Source: Hymenopellis radicata
Lineage: Eukaryota; Basidiomycota; Agaricomycetes; Agaricales; Physalacriaceae
Direction: 5' to 3'
Assembly: GCA_015501595.1 (NCBI GenBank)
Contig: JADNRX010000567.1
Location: forward strand, 1-32,546
DNA length: 32,546 nucleotides
Shown here: positions 1-12,253 of the stretch, in pieces
How the letters are laid out: every line of letters begins with the position of its first letter
Numbering within the stretch: position 1 is the stretch's first letter
Notes under the pieces: model-generated
What the model saw: only the letters and a program-made list of their open reading frames with translations
What the model was told of the DNA's origin: nothing
Databases searched by the model: none
Program-made: the position numbers and the translations under genes

Positions 1-1527
1 GAGCCTGGAAAAGGGGACTTGCAACGTAGTGGACAACATCGTCTGCGGATACCCATTTTCCAAGGGATTGAAGATGGAGATGAATGTCGTTGGCTAGATC
101 TTCATCCTTGTCAAGGATCGACGCGTTGTGAGCCCCAGAATTTGACCGTGGAATATTTTTCTGATCTTTACAGAACGCAGATGCCCACCGTCGAATCTTT
201 CGCGCAAGTGAAGGCCCTTTCGACGAACATTTCTCCGCCACCTCCAAGGACTGTTCGATCCATCTCTTCAGTCCAGACCGTTTGAAGAGATGCAACAACT
301 GCAGCATCAATCCCAGACGGACGAGAACGACGCGCCCCAGTGGTGGAGGCGCTTTATATCCGTAACCAGTCTTTCTGCGCGGTCGGAGAATGGCTTCAAG
401 GTTGGAAATGCCATCATCGACCTCTTTCGCAGTTGGAACAGACAGAGGAGATGCCTTTCCAGTGCCGACCTCCTCTGCTCGAAGGTCGAATGTCTCGTCC
501 GCATAGATGTACCACTCTTTTGGACTTGGTCGAGCAGCGGTGGGCATAGTGGGCCCCGAAGGAGATGGTCGATTGGATGGGGCAGACTCTTGTGGTGGAT
601 CCCGTGGATATTGTTGTGAGTTTTCTTCGTCTTCGAGCTCATCCAGCCCGAGCTCGTCAATAAGATCGATGCTAAATGCTGCCAGGCCTTCTTCGTCCAT
701 GTCCTCGGATGTCATCAAATTGCTGGGGGCATCGTCAATGACATCCTCTCCATCCTCGTCAAGTCCAGCCATTAACGGGTCCTCGTCGTCATCAACATCT
801 GCCGGTTCATTGTCATCAAGGGAAAATTCCGATGCAGGAACAGAAGATGCAGCGGAAGAGATGACAGAGCCTTCCCGCGAGGAAACCGTTGATGAAGCAC
901 GAGAAGCGGAAGGAATGAAAGAGGATGGGACCTCGAGAGAAGATGTAGACGCGATGGGTTCTGTATTGAGTTCCGAGTCGTCGTTACTGTCTACGAGATT
1001 AATGACAGACGGTGTCAGATTGGATTTACTTTGGAAGAAGTCTTTGATAATGGTGGGCTTGAGCCGCATTCGCTGGTCATGCTCGACCCGTTTCCGTTCC
1101 GCCTTAGCCAGTTCCTGCCGACGACGCACTGACATATCTTTTCCAAGCTTGGTGCTGTGGTAAGGACCTCGGCGCTTTGGTGCACTACTGGTGTGAATAT
1201 TGATGGAGTCGGCATTGAGCCATCGAAGTAGATCACCCTCTGCCATGAGAGGTGCATCGTCTTCACCAAGAATAACGAGGTCCTCATCGCCGGAGTCCTG
1301 AGAGTCAGAAACTAGATCAACATCCATGTCCGCATCAGACTGTTGCTGCAAGTCCTGTTAGATGTCATATAAATCCATGGCCTAAAGAACTGACCTCGTA
1401 TGATGATTCGGCGGAAGTCTGCTCCTTAACGGCTTGCGAGGCGTTACTTTTCTATTCAGACTTGTTAGCAAGAATCAAGCGGAAGCTGGATATCATACCT
1501 TGGCATACTGTAGTCTTTCGACCCCAT
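1..1527 (-). CDS. DDE-superfamily transposase, 5' part (runs off left edge)
   Basis: Read on the minus strand, the frame is open without a stop from 1354 to the window edge (about 450 codons). The N-terminal half is acidic and Ser-rich and contains WLNADSINIH and KPTIIKDFFQ. The part nearest the edge carries a helical DNA-binding-like block: ISNLEAILRPRRK, HLFKRSGLKRWIEQSL, ARKIRRWASAFCKD and LHLQSLGKWVSADDVV. This matches the region before the catalytic core of basidiomycete proteins usually annotated as DDE superfamily endonucleases; the DDE core itself would lie outside the window. Likely start ATG at 1525-1527 (MGSKDYSMPR), a 47-nt intron at 1452-1498 with a GCTAAC branch site, then KVTPRKPLRSRLPP. 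The next junction is uncertain. A gtcagt donor at 1394 puts the frame out; a weaker gttctt donor at 1390 gives a 36-nt intron ending at 1355 and keeps the frame. The role would be cut-and-paste transposition. Family call fairly sure, activity unknown. Confidence 0.72.
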
Positions 1528-1760
1528 GTTCACGGGGTGTTACGTGTTATGCCTGTGAACTAACAAGATGTTAGTTCATTCAGGGTCTGGTTTCCTTATA
1601 AGGAGCGGCGGCGTTAGCCGCCGCGCGCAACATTTCCTTTTTGAGGGTCCCGAAGCACAAAATCTGACCTGTTACGCGTTACGGGAGTTAAATTAGTTCA
1701 GTTCACGACCCCATGTTACACGTTATGTGAACATGGGGTCGTAACACTACAGTAGTGGCC
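1505..1760. repeat. Inverted duplication of the transposase start region
   Basis: The reverse complement of 1505-1530 reads AACATGGGGTCG then AAAGACTACAGTATG. The plus strand at 1730-1756 reads AACATGGGGTCG then TAACACTACAGTAGTGG. Both are followed by a CCAAG/G donor-like junction. So the first coding exon of the transposase has a second, opposite-facing remnant about 200 bp away, with an immediate TAA stop. Inside lies a 13-bp inverted repeat (1705-1717 and 1730-1742, arms ACGACCCCATGTT and its complement, 12-nt loop). Confidence 0.6.
1605..1624. repeat. Perfect GC hairpin
   Basis: GCGGCGGC, loop GTTA, then GCCGCCGC: an 8-bp perfect stem of pure G and C, in the non-coding stretch upstream of the transposase start. 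No function can be assigned; such a hairpin could be a structural part of a transposon end. Confidence 0.6.
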
Positions 1761-2289
1761 AAGGTTTTGTGCTCTCTTGCTCTTCTTGGTCTTCGGCATG
1801 CTGTATGGAGTGACACTGGACGCCGGGGATGACTCAGTAGGGCATTACACGTTATGTACCCTCACACGAGGCCTACATGAGGCCCCCGCGATGCAGACAC
1901 GTGACTCGATAATGCTGCGCCACACTGCGCGAAAATTTTCTGACTAAATTTTCAAGTTTCAGTGGGGAACTCAACATAGCATTCTAAGCACTTTTGGAAA
2001 AATTACTATAAAACTTTTTATTCAAGATATTTATGAACAATATAAAACCCAAACATGCAAGTAATGACCTGTCTGAACCTTTTCTGGGTTGTAGTTTATC
2101 CCGATATCCCGCCGTCATAGCGGGTTATGGGCGGGAAGGCGCTGTCACGTTTTGGTCACGTGATGTGGCTGGATCTGGATGGCGCCTATCTTATTGGCAG
2201 TGTTCGCTATCTCAACTTGCGGCGTCAAATCTTCTGGTGGCGACACATACGTAGCTCACTCATTCATAGTCGAATCTATTGATGCGCGG
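1761..2289. other. Intergenic, no gene seen
   Basis: No reading frame with recognisable protein character on either strand. The short motif ACACGTTATGT recurs (1718-1728, 1846-1856), echoing the repeat around the transposase start. From 1930 to 2040 the sequence is AT-rich, unlike its neighbours. Confidence 0.4.
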
Positions 2290-3060
2290 ATCAGCAGAAG
2301 AAGGCAGCCTCAGAGGAAAGGATTTACTAGTAAGCAAGGTGGAGAACTGCTCATCCATATCAATCTTTCCCAACCAAAGAAAGTCGCAGGGTTGTAGTCA
2401 GAACCACAGAAAAGACCCCGTCAAAGAGGCCATATGGATCATCCAGTGACGCTCCTATCAAACTGTCCATTCTGGCTTGGGGAATCGGGAATGAGGTCTC
2501 CATCAAGCTGTATCTCCAAGCGTACACCTCGCCAGCAGCGTACATGCCATCATTCGTAATAACGGACGACGTACGGCCTGACAATGTCATCGTACGAAGC
2601 TTGCATACCACCTCTAAATAATCCCATTGCTCCACTTTGACCGTTGTACGTGAGGCTTTGGTGGGCGACGCTGTATGCTGTTGTCCCGGATCGTGACTGT
2701 GTTAGAATCTGGAGTATTATTCGAGGAGTAAGACTATATCCGATACAAGTTCACGAACTCCGGTAAACGATGCGAATTCAGTGTAGTGCCAGATGCTGAG
2801 ATCTTTCAATGCAAGATTGTCGTTCCCGGCTTCGACAATTTCCCCCGATGCGAGGAACTCAAAGGTCGCCAACCTGTCAGAAAACATGAGTCGCGGGAGG
2901 ATTCAGGAATAAAGGTGAACGTACCGATAGTTCAGGTCACAAATCGCACGGTGTACGCGAATCTGGAAGTCATTATAACGACCACAGAACAGCGGTATCC
3001 AATCGGCAGTGCTAGTACGTTCGCCACAGCGCCGCATCAACGGCAAGACAAGGATGGAGA
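2290..3060 (-). pseudogene. Carboxylesterase (type B), decayed copy A
   Basis: Minus-strand fragments occur in the order expected for a fungal type-B carboxylesterase but in different frames. At the 5' end is a remnant ending DLNYR, with a GT donor at the same place as in copy B (8390-10646). Then come ATFEFLASGEIVEAG and NDNLALKD. The serine-elbow region reads DSNTVTIRDNS where copy B has VTIWGESAG, so the catalytic motif is lost. It continues AYSVAHQSLTYNG, GLFRGGMQASYDDIV, then IQLDGDLIPDSPSQNGQFDR ending in SVTG and a TGA stop. Near 2300-2345 the bases still match the exon-intron junction at 9190-9240 of copy B. Several frameshifts and stops make it non-functional. The N-terminal and C-terminal parts are not recognisable. 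Confidence 0.75.
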
Positions 3061-4097
3061 GTAAAGCGAGACGCGGTAATATAACGATCACCGTGGTTCG
3101 GGGGCTTCAGGATAAGAACCACACGCCACATCTGGTATCTCTTGTATGCTGGATCGTGGCGCGGGGTAATGGAGGTTGTGTCTGCACGAGATGAGATATT
3201 GCATGGCGGGTCCGGAACCAAAGCGATGATGGGGAAGCGCTAAAAGTCGCAGTACAAATTTGAGGATGGTGATCCAGAGCATTTGAGCTGCCTTTCGAAG
3301 AATGGACGCGTCGCTTCAGAGGAGAATGGGGTGTAAAGATAACCATTGATGAGAGTAGGTGGCTGACATCGTCCACTGGCGCGTTCACGTACCGCCTCAC
3401 AGACCGGGCTGGCACGGCATGCACATTTACTAGGCATTGAAAGGCAACATTAGCTTCGGGATGTGCAAACAGGAAACCAACTCACATAAAGCAGCACAAT
3501 TACGGCCTTGTCGATCGGTATAAGCTGTATCCCCGGGCACAGGCTCTGCGAAAACGGCCGCTATATCCTCATCTCTTTCTCCTTGTCGTCTGTGAAGCGC
3601 CTCGTCGTCGAACGCGGCAATCATCGCGATGGCAGAAATGTTCACGTCTGCATCCAGGCGCTGGCGGGAAAGTCGTTGCGCTCGCAGGGTATCTGGAGCT
3701 GGTCAATGGGGGTTGCATAGAAAGTAAGTCAACCACGTACTTGACACCGCTTGGATACGTCTCTTTACGTGGCCCTACTGCGTCTGCTATGTTGGCGCGT
3801 CAGAAACGCGAATCAAGAAACGTTTTACTAGTTCAACCGCGCCGTCCAGATTGGGATTCATTCTTTCCGCAGACGTTGGGTATTCATGCTGTAATGCGCC
3901 GGCACTGGGCAGTCATACAAGAAAAGTTGAAGAATGATGATGAAGGCAAGATGAAGGGCACGATGATGAGGATTCAGACTCCGCGTTGATCCCGCCGCCG
4001 GCCTACAGCACCTTTGACTCGACTTCCATCAACGCGTTTTTAAGTCTCAACTGGCTAGCAGGTTTCACCCGTCCCGACACTACGCGGAAATATAGCT
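3061..4097. other. Intergenic or eroded esterase 5' region, no gene called
   Basis: This should hold the 5' part of esterase copy A, but I could not find a signal peptide, SEDCL motif or YGGG oxyanion motif on the minus strand. A 71-codon minus frame at 3430-3645 (starting MNISAIAMIAAFDDEALHRR) and an 82-codon plus frame at 3741-3989 are open, but neither resembles a known protein and no convincing intron joins them to anything. Confidence 0.35.
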
Positions 4098-5581
4098 GCA
4101 TACAAGTTGTTTCACAGAGCGCTGTTTGTATCAGCAGTTCGATCTGTGCCGCCGCGGCGTGTCCCTCTTTCTAGTCTCTTGGCTTACACCAATATTCCTG
4201 TTCAGACGCCGAACGTTCGCGGCTGACGCGTCTCCATCAGGATCTTTTTGAAAGTAAATCATTATCCCTCTTTATATCCATCACGCTCAACGCCACAAAT
4301 TACTTCCCAGTATTCTGCCAAGATGCCTTCGCCAAACACTTCTCTGCCACTCGAACTCCTGGACATGATTATCCAGCATCTTTCCAGTGACGCATATGCC
4401 CTGCGGCGCTGCGCGCTAGTATCGCGGACCTGGTCGGGGTTTGGTCAACGCGCTCTATTTCGCAACGCCCAGGTGAATCTCTCCACCTACAAGAAGATGG
4501 CCAAACTGCTCGATGATCTCATATCCATTCCCCATCTCCAAACACTCATCCGCGGCTTGACAATCTGTGAACGCCGCTCTGATGATGGTATTCTGTTAAG
4601 CACCCACATGTCTTGCCTCGCAACTGTGCTTTCTCTTCTCCCAAATCTTATGACAGTCGGGTTTGAAGACGACGACGCCGAAGGCCTTGCAACCCGATCT
4701 TATCTCGATTTGATCCCAAATGTCCTGAGGAACGCGCCTCTTGTCGAACTTGATATCGAGGTCTATTCCATCGAAACCTTCCAACATCTTTTTGAGATTT
4801 TGGGAGGAACGAACACTAAGCGAGTCAGCTTGTCTGGTTTCATTGACAGGCAGACGCTGGACTCGGGGCTATACGCAAGCGCTTGCACCTTCCCTCGCTA
4901 GAACACATTCGCCTCGAAGTTTCCGGTCTACAGGAGGAATTCCACAACTGCCTCATGCAGTATTTTGACCTTCCCAACCTGAAGGTGTGTGAAATCGTCA
5001 TAGCCGTCCTAGACGATTTACTACAGTGGCGGGACATATTGCTTCGAGGATTTCCTCCTCTCGAGTTGTTCAAATTGGAACTGAAAAGTTGTATGTAACA
5101 ATTGCTCACCTAAAACTTGGATCTAACCATTGCTGAAGGCATCAGCGATGATTTCGGGTATATCATTCCCCAGCTTGATGAAGCTGCATTCCGTCCAATC
5201 CCGCTCGCTGGTTTGCCATTCCAACACGTACACTTGAGCGTAAACACCAGAGCCCTCAACGAGACACGCAGGTTCATCGAGTGGTGGTCTTCCACATTCC
5301 GTACCCTCTCAGACTCCAAAGCGACAATACATTTCACGGAGCTTACATTTACGTTTACGTTCACGGATCTCCAGGACACCGATACTCTCGAGGAAGCGTG
5401 GAATTCGTTTGACAATAGTCTAGCGCATACAATGTTTAACGGTGTTCGGAACATTCACTTTGAAAGACGTAGCTGGCGGAGGGGATTGATCACGCGCGCA
5501 GCGTATTCTCCAGTCCTCGCAGACAGAATGCGGCTTGTCCTGCCTCGGCTTGCAAGTCGAGGTGTTCTTCATTTCGTCTAG
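4098..5581 (+). repeat. Left arm of F-box inverted repeat
   Basis: This arm matches the reverse complement of 6178-7630. The match covers the F-box frame and also about 220 bp upstream of the start codon, including a nearly identical stretch around the block ACGCCGAACGTTCGCGGCTG. The arms differ by scattered substitutions and small indels, so the duplication is not recent. Confidence 0.8.
4323..5581 (+). pseudogene. F-box/LRR-like protein A, one frameshift
   Basis: Starts MPSPNTSLPLELLDMIIQHL, a typical F-box (LPLELLDMI, then CALVSRTWSGFGQRALF), followed by a leucine-rich region of the kind found in fungal F-box proteins. F-box proteins are SCF ubiquitin-ligase adaptors that bind Skp1; the substrate is unknown. 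A 48-nt intron (5091-5138, gtatgt to gaag, CTAAC branch) joins LKLELKSC to ISDDFGYII. The end reads LASRGVLHFV with stop TAG at 5579-5581. Relative to paralogue B (6178-7404) one base is missing near 4866-4872, so the frame runs into a stop at 4899-4901; the rest continues in another frame as RLHLPSLEHIRLEV. The simplest reading is a recent pseudogene; a sequencing error is the alternative. Confidence 0.8.
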
Positions 5582-5763
5582 GGTACCGGTGCTCTGATAC
5601 TTTGCTCCGAGAATGGATCGCGCATAAGAAGGAGGCGAAGGCGGAGGGGGAGGCGGAAGAAGAGGAAGCGCGTCACGGCGCGCGCCGTGCAGGTCAAGGT
5701 TGTTGAAGTGGTGAACAGGCAGGAAGAGGATGTTGGCGCGGCGACGGCCCAGGTTGTTAACTA
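5582..5763 (+). other. In-frame Arg-rich extension behind the F-box A stop
   Basis: After the TAG at 5579-5581 the same frame stays open for 60 codons to TAG at 5761-5763. It encodes an extremely basic stretch (SRIRRRRRRRGRRKKRKR) followed by TARAVQVKVVEVVNRQEED. Purine-rich repeats (aggcgg, gaagag) make long open frames likely by chance. It could also be the original C-terminus of the gene before a stop arose, or a nuclear-localisation-like tail added by stop readthrough. Copy B has no counterpart after its stop. Confidence 0.4.
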
Positions 5764-5950
5764 GAACCAGGGTTTAGATCCTGCCTTGATGGCGGAGTGA
5801 TGACGGGTTATGATACGATACTTATGAATGCTTTCTTTATTGCTTACATTGCCATGCTCTCCTGTTGTTTCTGTTGTTTGCCACCTACCCCATATGCCTT
5901 GCTTTTAGTTACCCTTGCTTGTGTCTTTCGAATAGAATTACATCCTCGAC
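5730..5950 (+). repeat. Dispersed repeat, copy 1 (behind F-box A)
   Basis: The plus strand from GGCCCAGGTTGTTAAC through ATCCTGCCTTGATG, TTATGAATGCT and CTTGTGTCTTTCGAATAGAA is found again, same orientation, at 32128-32325, with small gaps. It begins inside the Arg-rich extension and runs into the 3' flank, so it probably contains the 3' untranslated region of this F-box family. Confidence 0.75.
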
Positions 5951-6177
5951 TTCGAGCTCTCATGGTCAGGCAGGTAGTACCTACCAATGCCGAAAACTGC
6001 AGTTGTCGCCGAGGACACCTAGTCCGCCTGGCTACAGTACTAAGTTTCAAACACATATATCAATATGTACAGTACTGTACATCGTTTGTTAGCTGTTACT
6101 AGGAAACGTAGCTGAACCGTCCATAACCATTGTACTGAGTACCGTCAAAACCTGCCTTGTCCTTCCCAACAAGGCTA
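5951..6177. other. Spacer between convergent F-box genes
   Basis: No gene seen. Contains TACAGTACTGTAC (around 6065-6077), a short palindrome. Together with 5582-5950 it forms the roughly 600-bp spacer of the F-box inverted repeat. Confidence 0.4.
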
Positions 6178-7404
6178 CTAGACTAAACAAAGAACACCTC
6201 GACTTGCAAGTTGAGGCAAGGCAAGCCGTATTTGGTCTGCGAGGTCCGGATACGCCGCCTCGGTGATCAACCCCGTCTTGCTGCTCTCAAAATGGACGTT
6301 TCGAATGGCGCTGAACATCGGATGCGCTAGGCTGTCGTCAAGGGATCGCCATTCTGATCCAAGAGTATCGATATCTGGAAGATCCGCGAATGTAAGCTCC
6401 GTGAAATGAATTGTCGCTTTGGAGTCGGAGAGGGCACGAAATGTGGAAGACCACCACTCGATGATTGTGCATGAGTCATCGACGTCTCCGGGGCAAGTTA
6501 CGCTCAAGTGTACATGTTGGAATGGCAGACCGGCAAGTGGGAGTGGACGGTATACATCTTCAAAGATCCTTGGATCCGTGATGAAATCATCGAGGAAGTC
6601 TGCAGCTATGATTAGATCCAGGTGTCACATTAGTTAACGATTGCTACATACCACCCCACAGTTCTAATTTGAACAACTCGAGAGGAGGAAATCCTCGAGG
6701 CAGTAAGTCCTGCCAATGTACTAATTCGTCTGTGAATTCTGCAACGATTTCGCACTGCTTGAGGTTGGGGAGGTCGAAATGATGCGTGAGGCAATTGTGG
6801 AATTCTTCCTCTAGACCCGAAGCGAATGCATTCTAGCGAGGGAATGTGCAAGCCCTTGCGTGTCGCTCCCGAGTCCACCTCATGAGGGTCAAGGAAACCA
6901 GACAAACAGACTCGCTTAACATTTGTTCCGGCCAAAATCCCAAAAAACATATTGAAAGGCTTCGGCGGAATAGATGTCGATACCAAGCTCGACAAGAGGC
7001 GCGACATTTGGGATCAAATCGAGATAAGATCGGATGGCTGCTATTGCGCCGTCGTCGTCTCCGAACAACACGACTTCCATAAGATTTGGGAGAAGAGAAA
7101 GCACAGATGCGAGGCAAGACATGTAGGCGGGTACCGGAATATCATCATCAACAAGGTGGCCCTGATAGTAGATTGCCAAGCCGCGGACAAGTGTTTGGAG
7201 ATGGGGAATGGATATGAGATCGTCAAGTAGTTTGGTCATCCTCTTGTAGGTGTCGAGATTCACCTGGGCGTCGCGGAATAGAGCGCGTTGACTGAACCCC
7301 GACCAGGTCCGCGATACTAGCGCGCAGCTCCGCAGGGCGTCTTTGTGCCCGGAAAGATGCTGGATAATCATGTCCACGAACTCGGGTGGGAGAGAAGTAT
7401 TCAT
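6178..7404 (-). pseudogene. F-box/LRR-like protein B, two frameshifts
   Basis: Minus-strand paralogue of F-box A. It starts MNTSLPPEFVDMIIQHLSGH at 7404 and keeps CALVSRTWSGFSQRALF. The frame breaks at a run of six T (near 6947-6956) where copy A has five, so the main frame ends in DFGRNKC; it continues as GTNVKRVCLSGFLDPHEVDS. A second break near 6810-6830 is an 8-base gap relative to copy A, after which EEFHNCLTHHFDLPNLK follows. The intron equivalent to that of copy A (gtatgt donor, AGCTGCAG acceptor) is preserved near 6600-6655, and the last exon ends LASRGVLCLV before TAG at 6178. With two lesions at different sites this is very likely a pseudogene. Its product would have been an SCF adaptor of unknown substrate. 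Confidence 0.8.
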
Positions 7405-7630
7405 GACGGAATACTGGGAAGAAGCCCGTTGGCGTTGAGTGTCAAGGTAAAACAGAAAGAGGGATAACGATTTACCTCCAAAAAGAGCCTGACGGAGACG
7501 CGTCAGCCGCGAACGTTCGGCGTCTGAACAGGAATATTGGTGTAGGCAAACAAAAGGAAGAGGGACACGCACAGATCGAATCGCTGATGTGAACAATACA
7601 AACGGCACGGTGAAACAGGTTGTATGCAGA
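6178..7630 (-). repeat. Right arm of F-box inverted repeat
   Basis: Reverse-complement partner of 4098-5581, covering gene B and about 225 bp of its upstream region. Homology stops right after the stop codons of both genes, so the 3' flanks are unrelated. Confidence 0.8.
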
Positions 7631-8029
7631 CGCCTTGATTCGTGAGACTTGGGAACGCGTGTTGCGAGTATGAGCGATGATGGAAGTCGGGTCAGAGGTG
7701 CGTAATGCGGAGTCTGAATATTCTGAATCCTCGCAATCCTTACTCAGGATTCACCCTGGTAGACTCCCTACAGCAAGCTCTACAGGGCGAATGGCCGAGT
7801 GCAGTACTTATATCGAGATTAGGCAACAGAGTATGGGACGAAATAAGGTTACAGGTAGACTCATCATCTCCTACACCAGGCTAAACCTCCCGCCCTTCAT
7901 GCCATATTCTGGCTGTAAGTTCCGACTGTGTTTGGTCGGTAGCCCGTTCACCGGTCTCCTCAAAGTGGACTCGCTGGGCTTGTCTGGTTGACAATATCTT
8001 CGAACAAGGTTTCCTATGTCCAACATATA
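7631..8029. other. Intergenic, no gene seen
   Basis: A 104-codon plus frame (7677-7991) has no recognisable motif and no detectable relation to its neighbours. It lies between the back of F-box B and the tail of the esterase region. Confidence 0.35.
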
Positions 8030-8240
8030 TCATTGTCTGCAAGAGTGGTGAATAACGGTCCAGGGAGCAGAGAGTCGGCTTCGAAGGCCAACTACGGTCC
8101 CGCTCTCATACATCGCACCTCGCATTTCGCCGTCTTTACCCCCATATGCAAGACTTCGTAGATCGATGCTATATGCTCCTGGGGACTCATTTGTAATCGT
8201 GTTCAAATCTAGAGCATTCAAGGGGATGTAAGTTACAAAA
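8030..8240 (-). pseudogene. Carboxylesterase fragment C (serine-elbow exon)
   Basis: Minus strand, in the same frame as the tail of esterase B. TITNESPGAYSIDLRSLAYG then GKDGEMRGAMYESGTVVG aligns with the elbow exon of copy B (TIWGESAGSVSVIAQVLAYG, GKDGETGLFRGAIQESGTMVG). The GESAG motif has become NESPG and a few residues are lost. It is therefore a third, partial esterase copy lying downstream of copy B rather than part of the normal C-terminus. It ends at TGA near 8030. Confidence 0.75.
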
Positions 8241-8254
8241 TATATGACTACATG

Positions 8255-8385
8255 CCATGAAAGACCAAGACCAAAAAGAAGACCGGAAAGACCCAACCCG
8301 AAAGACAAAGACTCGAAAAGACTCCAGCGGCAAGACCAAGACCGAAAAAGACCTCGCCAAGATCGGAAAGACCAAACCTCTGTTT
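8255..8385. repeat. Imperfect AAGACC simple repeat
   Basis: Plus strand made of variants of AAGACC, GAAAGAC and AAAAAGAC, many times over, between the end of esterase B and fragment C. On the minus strand it reads as a low-complexity Ser/Leu/Gly/Phe stretch joining the two. Such a repeat is a plausible junction for recombination. Confidence 0.65.
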
Positions 8386-8389
8386 TCCT

Positions 8390-10646
<2,257 letters not shown>

Positions 10647-11130
10647 AGTGTATTGGCCGATTCTCCAGCAACCGACACTTTTTGAGCATGGGAATTTATG
10701 AAATTGTGCGCGTGTGCTTGGCGTGTGCTGACCTGGTGCTGACAAAAGCCGTTTTTGAAGGTGATTACCGACCAATTGCTGACTCCATGAGTGCTAGGGC
10801 TGACTACAGGAGAGCAGTCGAGAACCTTCGTGCGATAAATCTTGAACGGATACCCTCCCGACGGATATCGATGTGAACGGTATGGTTCATACTCAGCATC
10901 CCCTGCCAGAGCACTGCGCACAGTCAATCGACGTCTGTCATAGAACCCAGAAAGTATTAGCAAAAATGAAGACCTGGAGGATTCTTACTTGCTTCTCATG
11001 GTCTGTTCACCATGCGGGGTTTCCTAACTTCGCGAACAATTACGAACTTAGACATCTATTCGCGTACAGTTCGCGTTGTAGTTCGCCGGTAGTCCTGGCA
11101 GAAATCATTTTGCGGACAGAGGAGCAGCAC
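10647..11130. other. Upstream region of esterase B, no gene seen
   Basis: Open frames on both strands (such as 10619-10963 minus) lack protein character and overlap the esterase start. Around 11020-11100 the plus strand repeats TTCGCG/GTTCGC words, similar in style to the MITE ends near 14830 and 15350. Confidence 0.35.
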
Positions 11131-12253
11131 GGTGCGACTAGCAACACGGGCGGGGCTTCGGGCAAGAGCGCGATGATGGTAAGTAGCAAGCGGTCCGTGT
11201 GTGCGTGACGTGTTATGTGACCCCTACAGTCTTGGTGCCGCCATTCAACAAAGGTTCTTTCAGAAACTAGGCTCATTCAACATGTGTTTAGTGATATAAA
11301 TGTGAATCATCATTCTTGAAAAACGTATGCAAACTCGTTAACCGAAAGCCGAAAAAGCGACAACCCAGTCGCATGGAGATATACAATGAAAAGTCGAAGA
11401 CGATCGTAGCAGGACATGCAAATACGATGGATAGCGTGAAATGTGCATGAAAAGGATCACATGACAATGGCCATTACTACACCGACGAGGCGGCATCAAT
11501 GATAGAGAGAAGGTGAAAGCGCCGTGGAATCAGAGGCAGAGGCTGTCAAAGTAGAAGCACTACAACCAAAGTCAGGAAGAACGATGATAAACGAAAACAA
11601 TACGCACTCGCTCGTCGCAGTAGCGCTTCCCGACGATGTATAAAGAGATGTATCCACTGTAACACCCTACAGGTAGGATCAGTACTATTCATTTCGGATA
11701 CCTCAGAAAAAAACATACGACACTCTTGCAAAGCGCCTCTGCAACCTGTACCGCCGTGTTTTGATCAGCCGGGCTACACGCGGATTGGAAACACGCGGCC
11801 GCAGTGGAAACGAAACGCGTGGACTTGCAGAGGCATGTTTGGTTGGTCGATGAGCATCCGAAGAAAGCGCTGCGTTCACAATGCAAGGAATGGCGCAGTC
11901 TACATTATATCGGTCAGATTGGCTAATGGGGACTAAAACAGGAAGGGAGGACACACCAGGTAGAGAGACTGGCGCGGATAGAGGGACATTCCGCTAACAG
12001 CAAACTCAATAAGGACAAGGATAGAGAAGTGCATCGTATGGATGAGATCGGAGGAGGCGTAGACAAAGAACGTGTCTCGGATTGAGGACGGAAGGAAAGC
12101 TAAAAGAGGAACATCGCTCAGTTTAAAAACTTTTATACGCAGCTCGGGTGCCAATGACGCAAGACAAAGGACCAAAAGAGAGGATATCTCGTATACGATA
12201 CGACAACAATGGCAGATTGAGAACAATGAAGAGAGAGTTGAATGAAGCCGGAC
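11131..12253. repeat. Direct duplication, copy A
   Basis: Same orientation and order as 13527-14707. Shared landmarks are GCAACACGGGCGGGGCTTCG (11140), TTCAACAAAGGTTCTT, GCTCATTCAACATGTGTTTA, the whole CFEM gene and AGTTGAATGAAGCCGG at the far end. Copy A has more small deletions. The two copies lie about 1.3 kb apart. Confidence 0.85.
11457..12034 (-). pseudogene. CFEM-domain GPI-anchored protein, broken copy A
   Basis: Paralogue of the intact CFEM gene at 13832-14437. The start at 12034 gives MHFSILVLIEFAVSGMSLYP, a signal peptide like that of copy B. The intron positions match. In exon 2 bases are missing around the codons following CIVNAA, so the CFEM domain is read out of frame (ending in a frame rich in Arg). 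The donor of intron 2 and the first part of exon 3 are kept (gtatgt; TVDTSLYTSSGSATATS). In the last exon about 30 bases encoding the Ser/Thr-rich stalk are deleted (near 11520). It cannot make the cysteine-rich domain. Confidence 0.82.

Noticed and set aside
507..1163. 218-codon Ser-rich plus-strand frame
   Set aside because: It is the complement of the acidic/Ser-rich part of the transposase, whose minus frame is longer and has recognisable family motifs.
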